Part shown: piece after piece, positions 8,798-22,884 of the stretch
How positions within the stretch are numbered: the first letter of the stretch is position 1
How the letters are laid out: the number at the start of each line of letters is the position of its first letter
Source of the DNA: Actinopolymorpha cephalotaxi
GTDB taxonomy: Bacteria > Actinomycetota > Actinomycetes > Propionibacteriales > Actinopolymorphaceae
Reading direction: 5' to 3'
Assembly: GCF_013408535.1 (NCBI RefSeq)
Contig: NZ_JACBZA010000001.1
Location: forward strand, 1,758,850 to 1,822,849
DNA: 64,000 nt
Notes under the pieces: model-generated
What the model was told of the DNA's origin: nothing
The model's database searches: none
Seen by the model: only the letters and a program-made list of their open reading frames with translations
Program-made: the position numbers and the translations under genes

Positions 8798-10921
8798 ATG
8801 ACATGGAACAACAAGTACTCACGGCGAACCTTCGGCCGGATGGTCGTGGCCGGACTCGGCGCGGCGACGTTGCCGAACGTGCTCGCGCCCGGGGCCGCGC
8901 AGGCGGCGACGGGCGGCGCCGCGGCCGGCGCCAGGACCGCCGGCCTCACCGCGACGGCCACCCAGACGCGATCGGGCATCACCTGGCCGGAGGGGCAGGC
9001 GCTCCCGCACTTCGCGCCCGTACGCACTCTCGACGTCGTCGACATCACCGGCCTGTCCGGTGACGAGAAGCTGATGCTGGGAACGCTGCAGGGGCTGGTC
9101 AACCGGGTGCGCCCGCAGATCTACCTGATCGGCGACGACGCCACCAGCGGCGAGGGCCGGCTGACCTGGCTGCGCGACCTGGACGTGTCCTACACCGTGC
9201 ACAAGGACTTCTGGGAGCTGGTGGGGAAGTACCGCGGCGCGATCCGGGGCAGTGTCGTCTACGACCCCGGCGTACCCGACTCGCTCAACGTCGCCACCAC
9301 CCTCGCCGGCCTGCGCGGCCTGGTCGCCGTCGGCCCGGACCTGGCGGGGACGCTGGCGAAGAAGTACGGCGTGAAGGTGGTCGAGGACCTGCGCGGGCGG
9401 TTCACCAGCCGGATCGACGCCTACCAGTGGCAGTACGAACACCTGTGGCCGCAGACGACCCACCGGATGCTGATCGGCCTGCCGCCGTTGAAGGACGTCA
9501 GCCTGCCGCCGGGCCTTCCGGCGTACTACACCACCATCGCCAAGGTGGACGGCCACCTGCACGACGCCTCCAACCGCAAGGTGTACGACTTCGACCTCAC
9601 CGCCCAACTCGGCGGCGACGGCGTGTGGGTGCGCTTCGACGACGCGTTCACCAACGACGGCTGGGGTCCCGCGGTGCACCAGGTGACGCTGCGCGCGGAC
9701 GACACAGTGGTCGCCGACTTCGTGCCGGGCACCGACGCGGAGGATCCGTACCTCTTCGACGACAGCAACTCCCAGACCAGCCTGGGGCCGCCGCTGCACC
9801 GGTTCGCCGACGGCAGTCACTACTTCGTGTACGGGTTCGCCCCGCCTGCAGGCACGTCGAAGCTGACGCTCTCGGTGGAGATGTGGAACGAGTTCGCCGT
9901 GTCGGTGAGCAAGGTCGAGCCGGCCCGGCCGACCAAGGTGGCGTACGCATATCTGCGCGACTACGCCGTGGCCAACCAGGCGATGACGTTCTGGCTGGAC
10001 CCGAACGTCGACGCCGAACGCGAACTGTTCGAGCGGATCATGTCCGACGTCGAGCCGTACACGCCGTATCTCGGGTGGTTCGCCCAGGACATCGCCGGCG
10101 AGTTCGGCGGCACAGAACTGTGCTCGAAGCACGGCGTCTACGTGCTCGCCGCGGACTGGTTCGAGAACCTCTCCGTGCACTCGGGCTCCCGGGCGCCGAT
10201 CTCCGACCAGCAGAAGCCCGCACCCACACTGGCGCTGGAGAACAAGGTCTACGTCACCTTCACCATGTCCGAGGGCGACAACCTGCAGTACAACGAACAC
10301 CGGCTGCGGGTTCTGTGGGACAACCCCGGCAGGGGCAGCGTGCCGGTCAACTGGACCACCAACCCGCTGCTGGCCGACGCCGCGCCGAACTTCCTCAGCC
10401 ACTTCCAGCGCACCGCGACCGACAACGACCTGCTGGTGGCCGGCCCCTCCGGCGCGGGCTACATCTACCCGACCCCGTGGCCGGACGCCACCTTCACGAC
10501 GTTCACCGAACAGACCGGGAAGTACATGCGCGCGACCGGGATGGGGATCGTGTACGTCCTCAACCGGGTCGACGGTCACGACGTCGACCTGTCGGCGGAC
10601 AAGACCCGGGCGTACGTCTCCGACGTCCAGCCGCAGGGAATTTTCCTGAACTGGTCCGGCACGACCACCACCCGGCTCGTCGAGGGCGGTACGCCACTGG
10701 CCACCATCCTCGGCGTCGGCGGCGTGCAGGAGACCAAGGACGCGATCGCCCGGTCGGCCGCCGGGTGGGACGGGACGTCGCCGCGGTTCGTCTCGATCGG
10801 CGTGAACGCCTGGTCGACGACGCCGCAGGACCTGGCCGAGGTGACCGCCTCGCTCGGTGCCGACTACCGCGTGGTGCGCGGCGACCAGTACTTCGACCTG
10901 GCCCGGAAGGCGCTCGGGTAG
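8798..10921 (+). CDS. Tat-exported GxGYxYP-domain protein (putative glycoside hydrolase)
   Basis: A 707-residue secreted protein. The N-terminus has a twin-arginine signal (YSRRTFG, hydrophobic core, then APGAAQAA cleavage region). The mature part starts with a GxGYxYP_N-like segment (LDVVDITGLSGDEKLMLGTL, GLVNRVRPQIYLI), then a beta-rich insert at about residues 235-370 that looks like a carbohydrate-binding sandwich, then the C-terminal domain with the diagnostic GAGYIYP motif. This family is annotated as putative glycoside hydrolase without proven activity. A GTG 12 bases upstream (8786) is an alternative start. It stands alone, flanked by a terminator hairpin and a convergent gene. Confidence 0.82.
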   Translation: MTWNNKYSRRTFGRMVVAGLGAATLPNVLAPGAAQAATGGAAAGARTAGLTATATQTRSGITWPEGQALPHFAPVRTLDVVDITGLSGDEKLMLGTLQGLVNRVRPQIYLIGDDATSGEGRLTWLRDLDVSYTVHKDFWELVGKYRGAIRGSVVYDPGVPDSLNVATTLAGLRGLVAVGPDLAGTLAKKYGVKVVEDLRGRFTSRIDAYQWQYEHLWPQTTHRMLIGLPPLKDVSLPPGLPAYYTTIAKVDGHLHDASNRKVYDFDLTAQLGGDGVWVRFDDAFTNDGWGPAVHQVTLRADDTVVADFVPGTDAEDPYLFDDSNSQTSLGPPLHRFADGSHYFVYGFAPPAGTSKLTLSVEMWNEFAVSVSKVEPARPTKVAYAYLRDYAVANQAMTFWLDPNVDAERELFERIMSDVEPYTPYLGWFAQDIAGEFGGTELCSKHGVYVLAADWFENLSVHSGSRAPISDQQKPAPTLALENKVYVTFTMSEGDNLQYNEHRLRVLWDNPGRGSVPVNWTTNPLLADAAPNFLSHFQRTATDNDLLVAGPSGAGYIYPTPWPDATFTTFTEQTGKYMRATGMGIVYVLNRVDGHDVDLSADKTRAYVSDVQPQGIFLNWSGTTTTRLVEGGTPLATILGVGGVQETKDAIARSAAGWDGTSPRFVSIGVNAWSTTPQDLAEVTASLGADYRVVRGDQYFDLARKALG

Positions 10922-10931
10922 CTCCGCGCGG

Positions 10932-11435
10932 TCAGACGTGCAGGGCGGTGAACGGCGGCCAGGGCAGGTTGCGCAGCACCATGAAGACCACGGCCGCCGC
11001 CACCACCGCCGGGAGCAGCGCCGACCGTGCTCGCGGACCCAGCGCTGGGCGGGGGAGGCGTACGCGGGCATCCAGGCGTTCGAGCACCCAGCTCAGCCAC
11101 AGGTAGGCCACGACCAGGATCGCGAGAAGGGCCGGCGCGTTGAAGCCGAGCGCGCCGGCCAGGTCGCCGTGGAGTACGGCGGCGGCCATCCGGGTCGTAC
11201 CGCACAGCGGACAGTCCAGACCGGTGACGGTGTGCAGCAGGCACGGAACGCCGAACCGGCCGCCGGAGATGCTGTTCGCCGCCGCCAGTCCCAGGCCGGC
11301 GGCGCCCAGGACGGCGATGCCGGCCAGCGTGCTGTCCGAGGGCAGGCCGGCGGGGTGCGCAACGACGTGCTCGGCGGGGCGCGCCGCGGTGCCGGTGGGC
11401 GGTCCGCTCGGTCGTCGCAGGGTCGGATCGGGCAC
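10932..11435 (-). CDS. DUF2752 membrane protein
   Basis: A 167-residue protein with the DUF2752 signature: CLLHTVTGLDCPLCGTTRM, then AVLHGDLAGALGFNAPAL, followed by two hydrophobic helices (about residues 100-122 and 139-157). The CPxCGxTR pattern suggests metal or thiol chemistry but no function is established. The GTG start at 11435 is supported by a -10-like TACGGT 6 nt upstream on the minus strand; upstream in-frame codons have no ribosome site. Its 3' end is 10 bp from the convergent GxGYxYP gene, and it diverges from the RDD gene. Confidence 0.78.
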   Translation of the reverse strand: MPDPTLRRPSGPPTGTAARPAEHVVAHPAGLPSDSTLAGIAVLGAAGLGLAAANSISGGRFGVPCLLHTVTGLDCPLCGTTRMAAAVLHGDLAGALGFNAPALLAILVVAYLWLSWVLERLDARVRLPRPALGPRARSALLPAVVAAAVVFMVLRNLPWPPFTALHV

Positions 11436-11441
11436 GGATTC

Positions 11442-11447
11442 ACCGTA
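11442..11447 (-). promoter_or_regulatory. Candidate -10 box (TACGGT) for the DUF2752 gene
   Basis: On the minus strand TACGGT precedes the GTG at 11435 by 6 nt, the leaderless spacing seen repeatedly in this window. Confidence 0.33.
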
Positions 11448-11551
11448 ACCCCAACCCGTGATCATAAGTTGGTTCCAGGGGCAGGTGGTGACCGCTACTC
11501 TGCTCGAATTCAGTGCCAACCTCACTTGTGAATCCCAGAACGGAGACGGTT

Positions 11552-12274
11552 GTGAGTACACCGACCCCGCCGGGTCCCGACGCACGCGACGAGGACTCGT
11601 CCTCGGGACGGCACGGTGCTCCGCAGCCTCAGGATCCCTACGGCCGGCAGGCCCAGGGTCACGGCGGCCAGCAGGGCTACGGCCAGCAACAACAACAGAG
11701 TCACGGCCAGCAGCCGGGATACGGTCAGAGTTACGGCCAGCACCAGCAGCAGTACGACCAGGGCCAGCAGGGTCAGTACGGCCAGCAAGGTCAGTACGAC
11801 CAGGGTCAGTACGGTCAGTACGGCCAGAACGGCGGCACGCCCGAGATCGACCGGAACCTGCTCGCCCCGTGGGTCCTTCGCCTCGGCGCCTACCTCATCG
11901 ACGGGGTGGTGGTCTGGATTCCCGGTGCCATCGGCTCGGCGCTGATGGCCGGCATGCAGTCCGGTGGCCAGCCGTCCGGGGCGGCCACGGCGATCGGCTC
12001 GGTCCTGTACCTCGTGAGTCTCGGCATCAGCATCTGGAACATCGTCTTCCGGCAGGGCACCACCGGCCAGAGCATCGGCAAGCAGGTGCTCAACATCAAG
12101 CTGGTGCGTGAGTCCGACGGGCAGCCGCTGGGTCCGGGCACGACGTTCGTCCGGTCGCTCGCGCACATCCTGGACGCACTGCCCTGCTACGTCGGGTTCC
12201 TCTGGCCCCTGTGGGACAGCAAGCGCCAGACGTTCGCCGACAAGCTGATGCACAGCCTGGTCATCAAGCTGTAG
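11552..12274 (+). CDS. RDD family membrane protein with Q/G/Y-rich N-terminal tail
   Basis: A 240-residue protein in two parts. Residues about 28-95 are low-complexity, dominated by Gln, Gly and Tyr (repeats such as GQYGQQGQYDQGQYGQYGQ), which is prion-like or phase-separating in composition. Residues about 105-240 form an RDD domain with LAPWVLRLGAYLIDGVVVW, TTGQSIGKQVLNIKLV and a C-terminal FADKLMHSLVI, spanning two or three membrane helices. RDD proteins have unclear roles in transport or ion homeostasis. The GTG start follows CGGAGACGG. Confidence 0.85.
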   Translation: MSTPTPPGPDARDEDSSSGRHGAPQPQDPYGRQAQGHGGQQGYGQQQQQSHGQQPGYGQSYGQHQQQYDQGQQGQYGQQGQYDQGQYGQYGQNGGTPEIDRNLLAPWVLRLGAYLIDGVVVWIPGAIGSALMAGMQSGGQPSGAATAIGSVLYLVSLGISIWNIVFRQGTTGQSIGKQVLNIKLVRESDGQPLGPGTTFVRSLAHILDALPCYVGFLWPLWDSKRQTFADKLMHSLVIKL

Positions 12275-12279
12275 AGGTC

Positions 12280-12350
12280 GTGCGGGCGGCGGACGGACAG
12301 GTCCCGGCGGGCGACCGCCCGGGGTCCGCGCCGTCGCCCGCACGGGTTTT
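12280..12350 (+). terminator. Terminator-like hairpin after the RDD gene
   Basis: GTGCGGGCG (12280-12288) can pair with CGCCCGCAC (12335-12343), with further imperfect pairing between. GGGTTTT follows at 12344-12350, giving a short T-run. It lies in the 291-bp gap before trpC. Confidence 0.45.
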
Positions 12351-12504
12351 CGCACTGATTCCAGCCTGGTTCCAGTCCTGGGCCGGGCTTGACCCACACC
12401 CCTCCGCCGTGCGGGCGACCGTGCACGGGAGGGCCCCCGACAGCCAGCCGGTGTCGGGGTTGGGGGAGGTCGTCGTTACTCTGAGCAGGTCTCTGGAAGC
12501 GAGA

Positions 12505-12530
12505 GCGGGTTCGTTTCACCGAAGACCCGC
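12505..12530 (+). other. Small hairpin in the trpC leader
   Basis: GCGGGTTCG (12505-12513) can pair with the CGA...CCCGC side ending at 12530. It ends about 20 nt before the ribosome site GGAAGGA of trpC. No tryptophan-rich leader peptide with a believable start was found, so an attenuation role is not supported. Confidence 0.25.
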
Positions 12531-12565
12531 GCCTGCGCTTAGGTCGCTCAGGAAGGACTGACTGC

Positions 12566-13369
12566 GTGAGTGTTCTCGACGAGATCCTCGACGGGGTCCG
12601 CGCCGACCTTGAGGAGCGGCAGGCGAGAGTCTCGATCGACGATCTGAAGAAGCGGGTCGCCCTTCTTCCGTACGCCATCGATCCCGTCCCGGTTCTGCGG
12701 GGCGACGGCGTCGCCGTCATCGCGGAGGTCAAACGGTCGAGTCCGAGCAAGGGCGCCCTCGCCGCGATCGCCGATCCGGCCGCGCTCGCCGCCGACTACC
12801 AGGCCGGCGGGGCCGCCGTGATCAGCGTCCTCACCGAGCGCCGTAGGTTCGGCGGCTCGATCGACGACCTCCGGGCGGTGCGTTCCTCGGTGGACGTTCC
12901 GATCCTCCGCAAGGACTTCGTGATCACCAGCTACCAGCTGTGGGAGGCGCGCGCCTACGGCGCCGACCTGGTGCTGCTCATCGTGGCCGCGCTGAAGCAG
13001 AACGCCCTGGTCTCGCTGATCGAACGCGCGGTGTCGATCGGCCTCACCCCCCTGGTGGAGGTGCACACCGAGGAGGAGGCCGAGCGGGCCGTCGACGCGG
13101 GCGCCAAGCTGATCGGCGTCAATGCCCGTGACCTGCGCACTCTCGAGGTCGACCGGGCGGCGTTCGGCCGGATCTCGCCGCGGATCCCGGACGGTATCGT
13201 CAAGGTGGCGGAGTCCGGCGTACGCGGTCCGCACGACGTGATCGAGTACGCCCGCGCCGGTGCCCACGCCGTCCTGGTCGGCGAGAGCCTGGTCACCGGG
13301 AAGAACCCCCGGTCCGCGGTGGCCGACCTCGTTGCCGCCGGCGCCCATCCGGCGCTGCACCATGACTGA
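12566..13369 (+). CDS. trpC: Indole-3-glycerol phosphate synthase
   Basis: TrpC closes the indole ring, making indole-3-glycerol phosphate from CdRP. The 267-residue TIM-barrel protein has [14 protein letters not shown] (catalytic lysine region), [35 protein letters not shown] and [12 protein letters not shown]. It is a stand-alone TrpC without TrpF fusion. GGAAGGA precedes the GTG by 8 nt. It is followed by trpB and trpA in the same direction. Confidence 0.96.
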   Translation: MSVLDEILDGVRADLEERQARVSIDDLKKRVALLPYAIDPVPVLRGDGVAVIAEVKRSSPSKGALAAIADPAALAADYQAGGAAVISVLTERRRFGGSIDDLRAVRSSVDVPILRKDFVITSYQLWEARAYGADLVLLIVAALKQNALVSLIERAVSIGLTPLVEVHTEEEAERAVDAGAKLIGVNARDLRTLEVDRAAFGRISPRIPDGIVKVAESGVRGPHDVIEYARAGAHAVLVGESLVTGKNPRSAVADLVAAGAHPALHHD

Positions 13370-13407
13370 GCCGAGAGACCGACCCGACCCCGAACCGAAG
13401 TGAGTCG

Positions 13408-14694
13408 ATGACTGACGTGGCCGCTGCCAACACCGACCGGGGCGTGCTCGGTCAGGGACTCGACGGACATTTCGGTCGCTTCGGCGGCCGGTTCACCCCC
13501 GAGGCCCTGATCGGCGCGCTGGACGAGCTCGAGCAGGCGCACCGCTCCGCGCAGTCCGACCCGGCGTTCACCGCCGAGCTGGACCGGATGTTCCGGGAGT
13601 ACGCCAACCTTCCGAGCCCGCTCTACGACGCGACCCGGCTCTCCGAGGTGGCCGGCGTCCGGATCCTGCTCAAGCGGGAGGACCTCAACCACACCGGCGC
13701 GCACAAGATCCGCAACGTCCTCGGCCAGGCGCTGCTGGCGGTCCGGATGGGCAAGACCCGGATCATCGCCGAGACCGGGGCCGGGCAGCACGGCGTGGCC
13801 ACCGCCACCGCCTGCGCCTACCTCGGCCTGGAGTGCGTGGTCTACATGGGCGAGGAGGACACCCGCCGGCAGGCGCTCAACGTCGCCCGGATGGAGTTGC
13901 TCGGCGCCGAGGTCATCCCGGTGACCGCCGGGAGCCGGACGCTGAAGGACGCCATCAACGAGGCGCTGCGTGACTGGGTGGCCACCGTCGACGACACCCA
14001 CTACCTCCTGGGCACCGCTGCCGGACCGCACCCGTTCCCGGTGATCGTCCGCGACTTCTGCCGCGGCATCGGCGACGAGGCCCGGGCCCAGACGATCGAG
14101 CTGACCGGTTCCCTGCCCACCGCGGTGTGCGCGTGCGTGGGCGGTGGCTCCAACGCGATCGGTACGTTCAGCGCGTTCGTCCCCGACGAGTCCGTCCGGC
14201 TGTACGGCTTCGAGGCCGGCGGCGACGGCGTGGAGACCGGCCGGCACGCCGCGACGATCACCTCCGGTCAGGTCGGGGTTCTGCACGGCACCCGGTCCTA
14301 CCTCCTCCAGGACGAGGACGGCCAGACCATCGAGAGCCACTCGATCTCCGCGGGCCTGGACTACCCGGGGGTGGGCCCCGAGCACGCCTGGCTGCACGAC
14401 ACCGGGCGCGCGACCTACCTCCCGGTGACCGACGCCGAGGCGATGGACGCGCTCCGACTGCTGACCCGGACCGAGGGGATCATCCCCGCGATCGAGTCCG
14501 CGCACGCGGTGGCCGGTGCCATGCGGATCGCCAAGGACCTCGACCCGGACGCGACCGTGCTGATCTGCCTGTCCGGCCGCGGCGACAAGGATGTCGACAC
14601 CGCCGCCACGTGGTTCGGCCTGCTGGACGACAAGCCCGGCGTGGAGACGGCCGGCACCGAGCGCGAGAAGCAGAGCACGGAGGAGCAGGCGTGA
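13408..14694 (+). CDS. trpB: Tryptophan synthase beta subunit
   Basis: TrpB joins indole and serine using PLP. The 428-residue protein shows the PLP lysine in [11 protein letters not shown] (Lys about 100), [16 protein letters not shown] and the phosphate-binding loop [10 protein letters not shown]. It begins 38 bp after trpC with a poor ribosome site, so it probably depends on readthrough transcription. Its last bases overlap the trpA GTG, ensuring equimolar alpha and beta subunits. Confidence 0.97.
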   Translation: MTDVAAANTDRGVLGQGLDGHFGRFGGRFTPEALIGALDELEQAHRSAQSDPAFTAELDRMFREYANLPSPLYDATRLSEVAGVRILLKREDLNHTGAHKIRNVLGQALLAVRMGKTRIIAETGAGQHGVATATACAYLGLECVVYMGEEDTRRQALNVARMELLGAEVIPVTAGSRTLKDAINEALRDWVATVDDTHYLLGTAAGPHPFPVIVRDFCRGIGDEARAQTIELTGSLPTAVCACVGGGSNAIGTFSAFVPDESVRLYGFEAGGDGVETGRHAATITSGQVGVLHGTRSYLLQDEDGQTIESHSISAGLDYPGVGPEHAWLHDTGRATYLPVTDAEAMDALRLLTRTEGIIPAIESAHAVAGAMRIAKDLDPDATVLICLSGRGDKDVDTAATWFGLLDDKPGVETAGTEREKQSTEEQA

Positions 14695-15509
14695 GCACCT
14701 CGACGTCCGCCGCGGTGGGCCCGGCCTTCGCGCGGGCGAAGGAGGAGGGCCGCGGGGTGCTGGTCGGCTATCTGCCGGCGGGGTTCCCGAGCCACGACGG
14801 CGCGATCGCGGCGTTCGAGGCGATGGCCGAGGGAGGTGTCGACGTCTTCGAGGTCGGCCTGCCCTACTCCGACCCGACGATGGACGGCCCGACCATCCAG
14901 GCCGCCGCCGACCAGGCGCTGCGCGGGGGCACCCGCACCAAGGACGTTCTCCGTACGGTCGAGGCGGTTTCCGGCTTCGGCATCCCGACCCTGGTGATGA
15001 CGTACTGGAACCCGATCGAGCGGTACGGCGTTGAACGCTTCGCACGAGACCTCTCCTCGGCCGGCGGGGCGGGGCTGATCACGCCCGACCTGATCCCGGA
15101 GGAGGCCGAGGAGTGGATCGCCGCCAGCGACGCGACCGGCCTGGACCGGGTTTTCCTGGTCGCGCTGTCGTCGTCGACGGAGCGGCTGGCGCTGACCGCG
15201 CGGGCCTCCCGGGGTTTCGTCTACGCCGCGTCGGTGATGGGTGTGACCGGCGCCCGTGAGCAGACCAGCGTCGGTGCTCCGGGGCTGGTCGCCAGGCTGC
15301 GGGAGGTCACCGACCTGCCCGTCGGTGTCGGGCTCGGCGTGTCCAACGGCGACCAGGCCGCCGAGGTGGCGGCGAGTGCGGACGCGGTGATCGTCGGCTC
15401 GGCGTTCGTACGCCGGTTGCTGGACGCGCCCGACGAGCGCACCGGCGCCGAGCGGGTGGGCGAACTCGCCCGCGACCTCGCCGACGGCGTCCGCCGGCGA
15501 GCGCAGTGA
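14691..15509 (+). CDS. trpA: Tryptophan synthase alpha subunit
   Basis: TrpA cleaves indole-3-glycerol phosphate and channels indole to TrpB. The 272-residue TIM barrel has the catalytic Glu and Asp in [19 protein letters not shown], plus [24 protein letters not shown] and [12 protein letters not shown]. The GTG start overlaps the trpB stop and follows GGAGGAG. The long open frame that extends upstream in the same phase is not coding, because it overlaps trpB. Confidence 0.96.
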   Translation: MSTSTSAAVGPAFARAKEEGRGVLVGYLPAGFPSHDGAIAAFEAMAEGGVDVFEVGLPYSDPTMDGPTIQAAADQALRGGTRTKDVLRTVEAVSGFGIPTLVMTYWNPIERYGVERFARDLSSAGGAGLITPDLIPEEAEEWIAASDATGLDRVFLVALSSSTERLALTARASRGFVYAASVMGVTGAREQTSVGAPGLVARLREVTDLPVGVGLGVSNGDQAAEVAASADAVIVGSAFVRRLLDAPDERTGAERVGELARDLADGVRRRAQ

Positions 15510-15573
15510 GGCCCCACCAGCATCCGGCGTCGCGACGTGGCGGCGCCGGTGGACAGATGAGGCGGAGAGCGGC

Positions 15574-16356
15574 ATGAGCAAGAAGTCGGCCCGGGACCAG
15601 TTGCGCGCAGAGCGTGCCCGGCAGGCCGCGCAGGCCAAGCGACGCGAGAACCTGATGCGCATCGGCGTGGCCGTGGTCGTGGCGGTGGTGATCGTCGCCA
15701 TTGCGGTCGTTGTCCAGTGGCAGCGCTCCAAGGTCGACACCACCGCGGCCTTCCCCGAGGGCGTGGTCGCGCCGTACAAGCCGACCTCCAAGAGCGACCC
15801 CACCCCGGTTGCCGGCAAGGCGGGCGGCCAGGGCGACGGCGTCGGCTTCGGCAAGTCCGGTGCCCCCGTCGTGGTGGAGATGTTCGAGGACTTCGCCTGC
15901 CCGCACTGTCGGGACTTCGAGTCCGACGCCGAGAAGACCCTGAACCAACAGGTCGAGGCCGGCAAGGCGCGGGTGATCTACTACCCCCTCACGCTGCCCG
16001 GCTTCGGCCGGCCGACCGAGCTCGCCGCCAACGCCTTCGGGTGCGCGGTCAACGCCGGCAAGGCCCGCGAGATGCACGACGCGCTGTACGCCAACTACAG
16101 CCAGAGCTGGACCAACGCCCAGCTGGTCGAGCTCGGCAAGGGGATCGGCCTCACCTCCGGATCGTTCCGCTCCTGCGTCAACGGCGACAACTTCGCCAAC
16201 TGGGTCAAGGCGGTCGACGAGACCGGTACCAAGCGCGGCGTCCAGGGAACCCCCACGGTCTTCGTCAACGGCAAGCAGCTCGACCCCGGCGACACCAGCG
16301 GGACCGGACTCAAGCTCGCGATCGACTCCGCGGCAGCCAAGTCCGGCAAGCAGTGA
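15574..16356 (+). CDS. Membrane-anchored DsbA-like thioredoxin-fold protein
   Basis: The 260-residue protein has a basic N-terminus, one membrane helix at about residues 28-48 and an extracytoplasmic thioredoxin-like domain with FEDFACPHCRDFES; the redox pair is C109-P-H-C112. The cis-Pro region GVQGTPTVFVNGKQ is also present. It probably oxidises or isomerises disulphides in exported proteins, as DsbA/MdbA-type proteins do in actinobacteria. Its partner VKOR/DsbB-like oxidase is not in the window. It lies between trpA and lgt, as in many relatives. Confidence 0.86.
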   Translation: MSKKSARDQLRAERARQAAQAKRRENLMRIGVAVVVAVVIVAIAVVVQWQRSKVDTTAAFPEGVVAPYKPTSKSDPTPVAGKAGGQGDGVGFGKSGAPVVVEMFEDFACPHCRDFESDAEKTLNQQVEAGKARVIYYPLTLPGFGRPTELAANAFGCAVNAGKAREMHDALYANYSQSWTNAQLVELGKGIGLTSGSFRSCVNGDNFANWVKAVDETGTKRGVQGTPTVFVNGKQLDPGDTSGTGLKLAIDSAAAKSGKQ

Positions 16357-16416
16357 GCGGGTAGTGAGCGGGTAAGGTCCGACCGACAGCCATCACCCGC
16401 AGGAGTGCCCCACGCC

Positions 16417-18066
16417 ATGCAGATCCTCGCGTCCATTCCCAGCCCCTCCCAGGGGGTGTGGCATCTCGGGCCGCTCCCACTCAGGGCGTATGCGATATGC
16501 ATCATCCTCGGAGTCGTCGCGGCGGTCTGGCTGGGTAACCGCCGCTGGATCGAACGCGGCGGCCGGGCGGGCACCGTCGCCGACATCGCCGTCTGGGCGG
16601 TCCCGTTCGGCCTGGTGGGTGCCCGGCTCTACCACGTGATCACCGACTACCAGCTCTACTTCGGTCCGGGCCGGGAGCCGCTGCGGGCGTTCGCGGTCTG
16701 GGAGGGCGGCCTCGGCATCTGGGGTGGTGTGGCGTTCGGCGCGCTCGGCGCCTGGATCGCCTGCCACCGCCGCGGCATCCCGCTGCCGGCGATGGCCGAC
16801 GCGCTGGCGCCGGGGATCGTGCTCGCCCAGGCGATCGGCCGATGGGGCAACTGGTTCAACCAGGAGCTGTTCGGCGCGCCGACCACCGCGTGGTGGGGCC
16901 TGCGGATCGACCCGGCGCACCGTCCGATCGGATACGAGCAGTACGCCACGTTCCAGCCGACCTTCCTGTTCGAGAGCATCTGGGACGTCGGCACCGCGCT
17001 GGCGGTGATCTGGGCCGACCGGCGGTTCCGGCTCGGCCACGGACGCGCGTTCGCGTTGTACGTCATGTGCTACACGCTGGGCCGGGGCTGGATCGAGTAC
17101 CTCCGAGTCGATCCGGTCAACCACATCCTCGGCCTGCGGCTGAACGTCTGGACCTCGGTCCTGGTGTTCCTGCTGGCGATGCTCTACTTCATCCTCTCGG
17201 CCACTCTGCGCCCGGGCCGGGAACGCGTCGTCGAGCCGGCGGCACCCTCCTCGCCCGGCGACGAGACGAGCGCCACCGCCGACACCCTGGGCGGCACCGC
17301 CTCCGCGACCTCCGTGACGGGCACGGCCGGCGCAGCCTCCGACGCCGCCTCCCGGTCGTCCGCCGATCGCCTGGCGGCGGCCGAGGACGACCGGCCCACC
17401 GCCGATCAGGGAACCGGCAGGGGGACCGGCGATCGTGGCGGTGCCACGAGCGATCCCGGCCGGGACCCCGCCCACCCGCGCGGCTTCGGCGAACCGGACG
17501 AGCCCGACCAGCCCGGCGACTCCGGCCACTCCGGTGATCCCGACGACTCCGATCCGGACGATCCGGCCGATCCGGCCGGTCTTGGCGATCCGGACGATGC
17601 GGACGAGGATCCGGCCTCGGCGGCCGAGCAGCACCTCGTGGTCGACCGCGGCCGGCTGGCGGAGCAGAAGACCCAGATCGAGGAGGCGGCCCGCCCGGAA
17701 CAGCCCGGGCGGCGCGGCAACGAGACGGATCCCCGCCAGACCGGACAGCCGGACCAGCCGGGGCAGCCGGGCCAGCCGGGGCAGCCGGGCCGGACAGGTC
17801 GCCAGGAGGCACCGCAGGGGACGTCTCGCCGGCCGAGCCACCCGGCGGACGCCGGGGAGCCCCCTCCCGCAGAGGACCCCGGCGTGTTCGCCGACGAGCG
17901 CTATCCGGGCGACGACCGGTACACCCCGGAGGAGAAGTACCTCGCCGACCAGCGCAACAGCGCCACCGAGCCCGACCAGGACTCCCGCCGGGGCGGGACC
18001 GGGCGGCGGCAGGTGTCCGAGGAGCGAACACGTTCGGCAGAAAACCCCCCGGAGGGGTCACAATGA
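16417..18066 (+). CDS. lgt: Prolipoprotein diacylglyceryl transferase with long disordered C-terminal tail
   Basis: Lgt transfers diacylglycerol from phosphatidylglycerol to the lipobox cysteine of lipoproteins. The first ~270 residues are the multi-spanning enzyme: WHLGPLPLRAYA, VGARLYHVITDY, WEGGLGIWGG, and the family signature GRWGNWFNQELFG. The remaining ~275 residues are hydrophilic and disordered: Ser/Ala-rich, then Asp/Pro repeats (DPDDSDPDDPADPAG), then QPGQPGQPGQPG. Such cytoplasmic tails occur in some actinobacteria and have no known role. ATG 16417 is chosen over GTG 16405 because AGGAG at 16401-16405 is properly spaced for the ATG only. Confidence 0.93.
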   Translation: MQILASIPSPSQGVWHLGPLPLRAYAICIILGVVAAVWLGNRRWIERGGRAGTVADIAVWAVPFGLVGARLYHVITDYQLYFGPGREPLRAFAVWEGGLGIWGGVAFGALGAWIACHRRGIPLPAMADALAPGIVLAQAIGRWGNWFNQELFGAPTTAWWGLRIDPAHRPIGYEQYATFQPTFLFESIWDVGTALAVIWADRRFRLGHGRAFALYVMCYTLGRGWIEYLRVDPVNHILGLRLNVWTSVLVFLLAMLYFILSATLRPGRERVVEPAAPSSPGDETSATADTLGGTASATSVTGTAGAASDAASRSSADRLAAAEDDRPTADQGTGRGTGDRGGATSDPGRDPAHPRGFGEPDEPDQPGDSGHSGDPDDSDPDDPADPAGLGDPDDADEDPASAAEQHLVVDRGRLAEQKTQIEEAARPEQPGRRGNETDPRQTGQPDQPGQPGQPGQPGRTGRQEAPQGTSRRPSHPADAGEPPPAEDPGVFADERYPGDDRYTPEEKYLADQRNSATEPDQDSRRGGTGRRQVSEERTRSAENPPEGSQ

Positions 18067-18330
18067 CCGAAGTACGATCGAACGCGCGTCTCGGCTAGTA
18101 CGTCACACCGCCGTGACCCGCCACGGCTCCGCGGCCTATGCTGTCGCGACCTGTGGCGTTGCCGGCTACCGCCGAAGTTCGCTCAGAGCGGACGCCACGA
18201 CGAGGTGGTGTGCCCGGGACCATCGTCCCTGGGGGTCACCGTCAGGTGTCCGCTACCCTGCATGCAACCGCCGGGGCCAACGTCGTCCCTTGAGCGTGTC
18301 CCAACGCGAGTTGACGACGGGAGTATTCAC

Positions 18331-22876
<4,546 letters not shown>

Positions 22877-22884
<8 letters not shown>

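Noticed and set aside
12330-12500. Possible Trp-codon leader peptide before trpC (TGG at about 12369 and 12378)
   Set aside because: The two Trp codons lie in a frame without a nearby start codon and ribosome site, and no alternative terminator/antiterminator pair was found.
18067-18330. GlnR or other nitrogen-regulator box before gltB
   Set aside because: No clear pair of GlnR-type half-sites could be found; GTCAC-like words occur but without the expected spacing.
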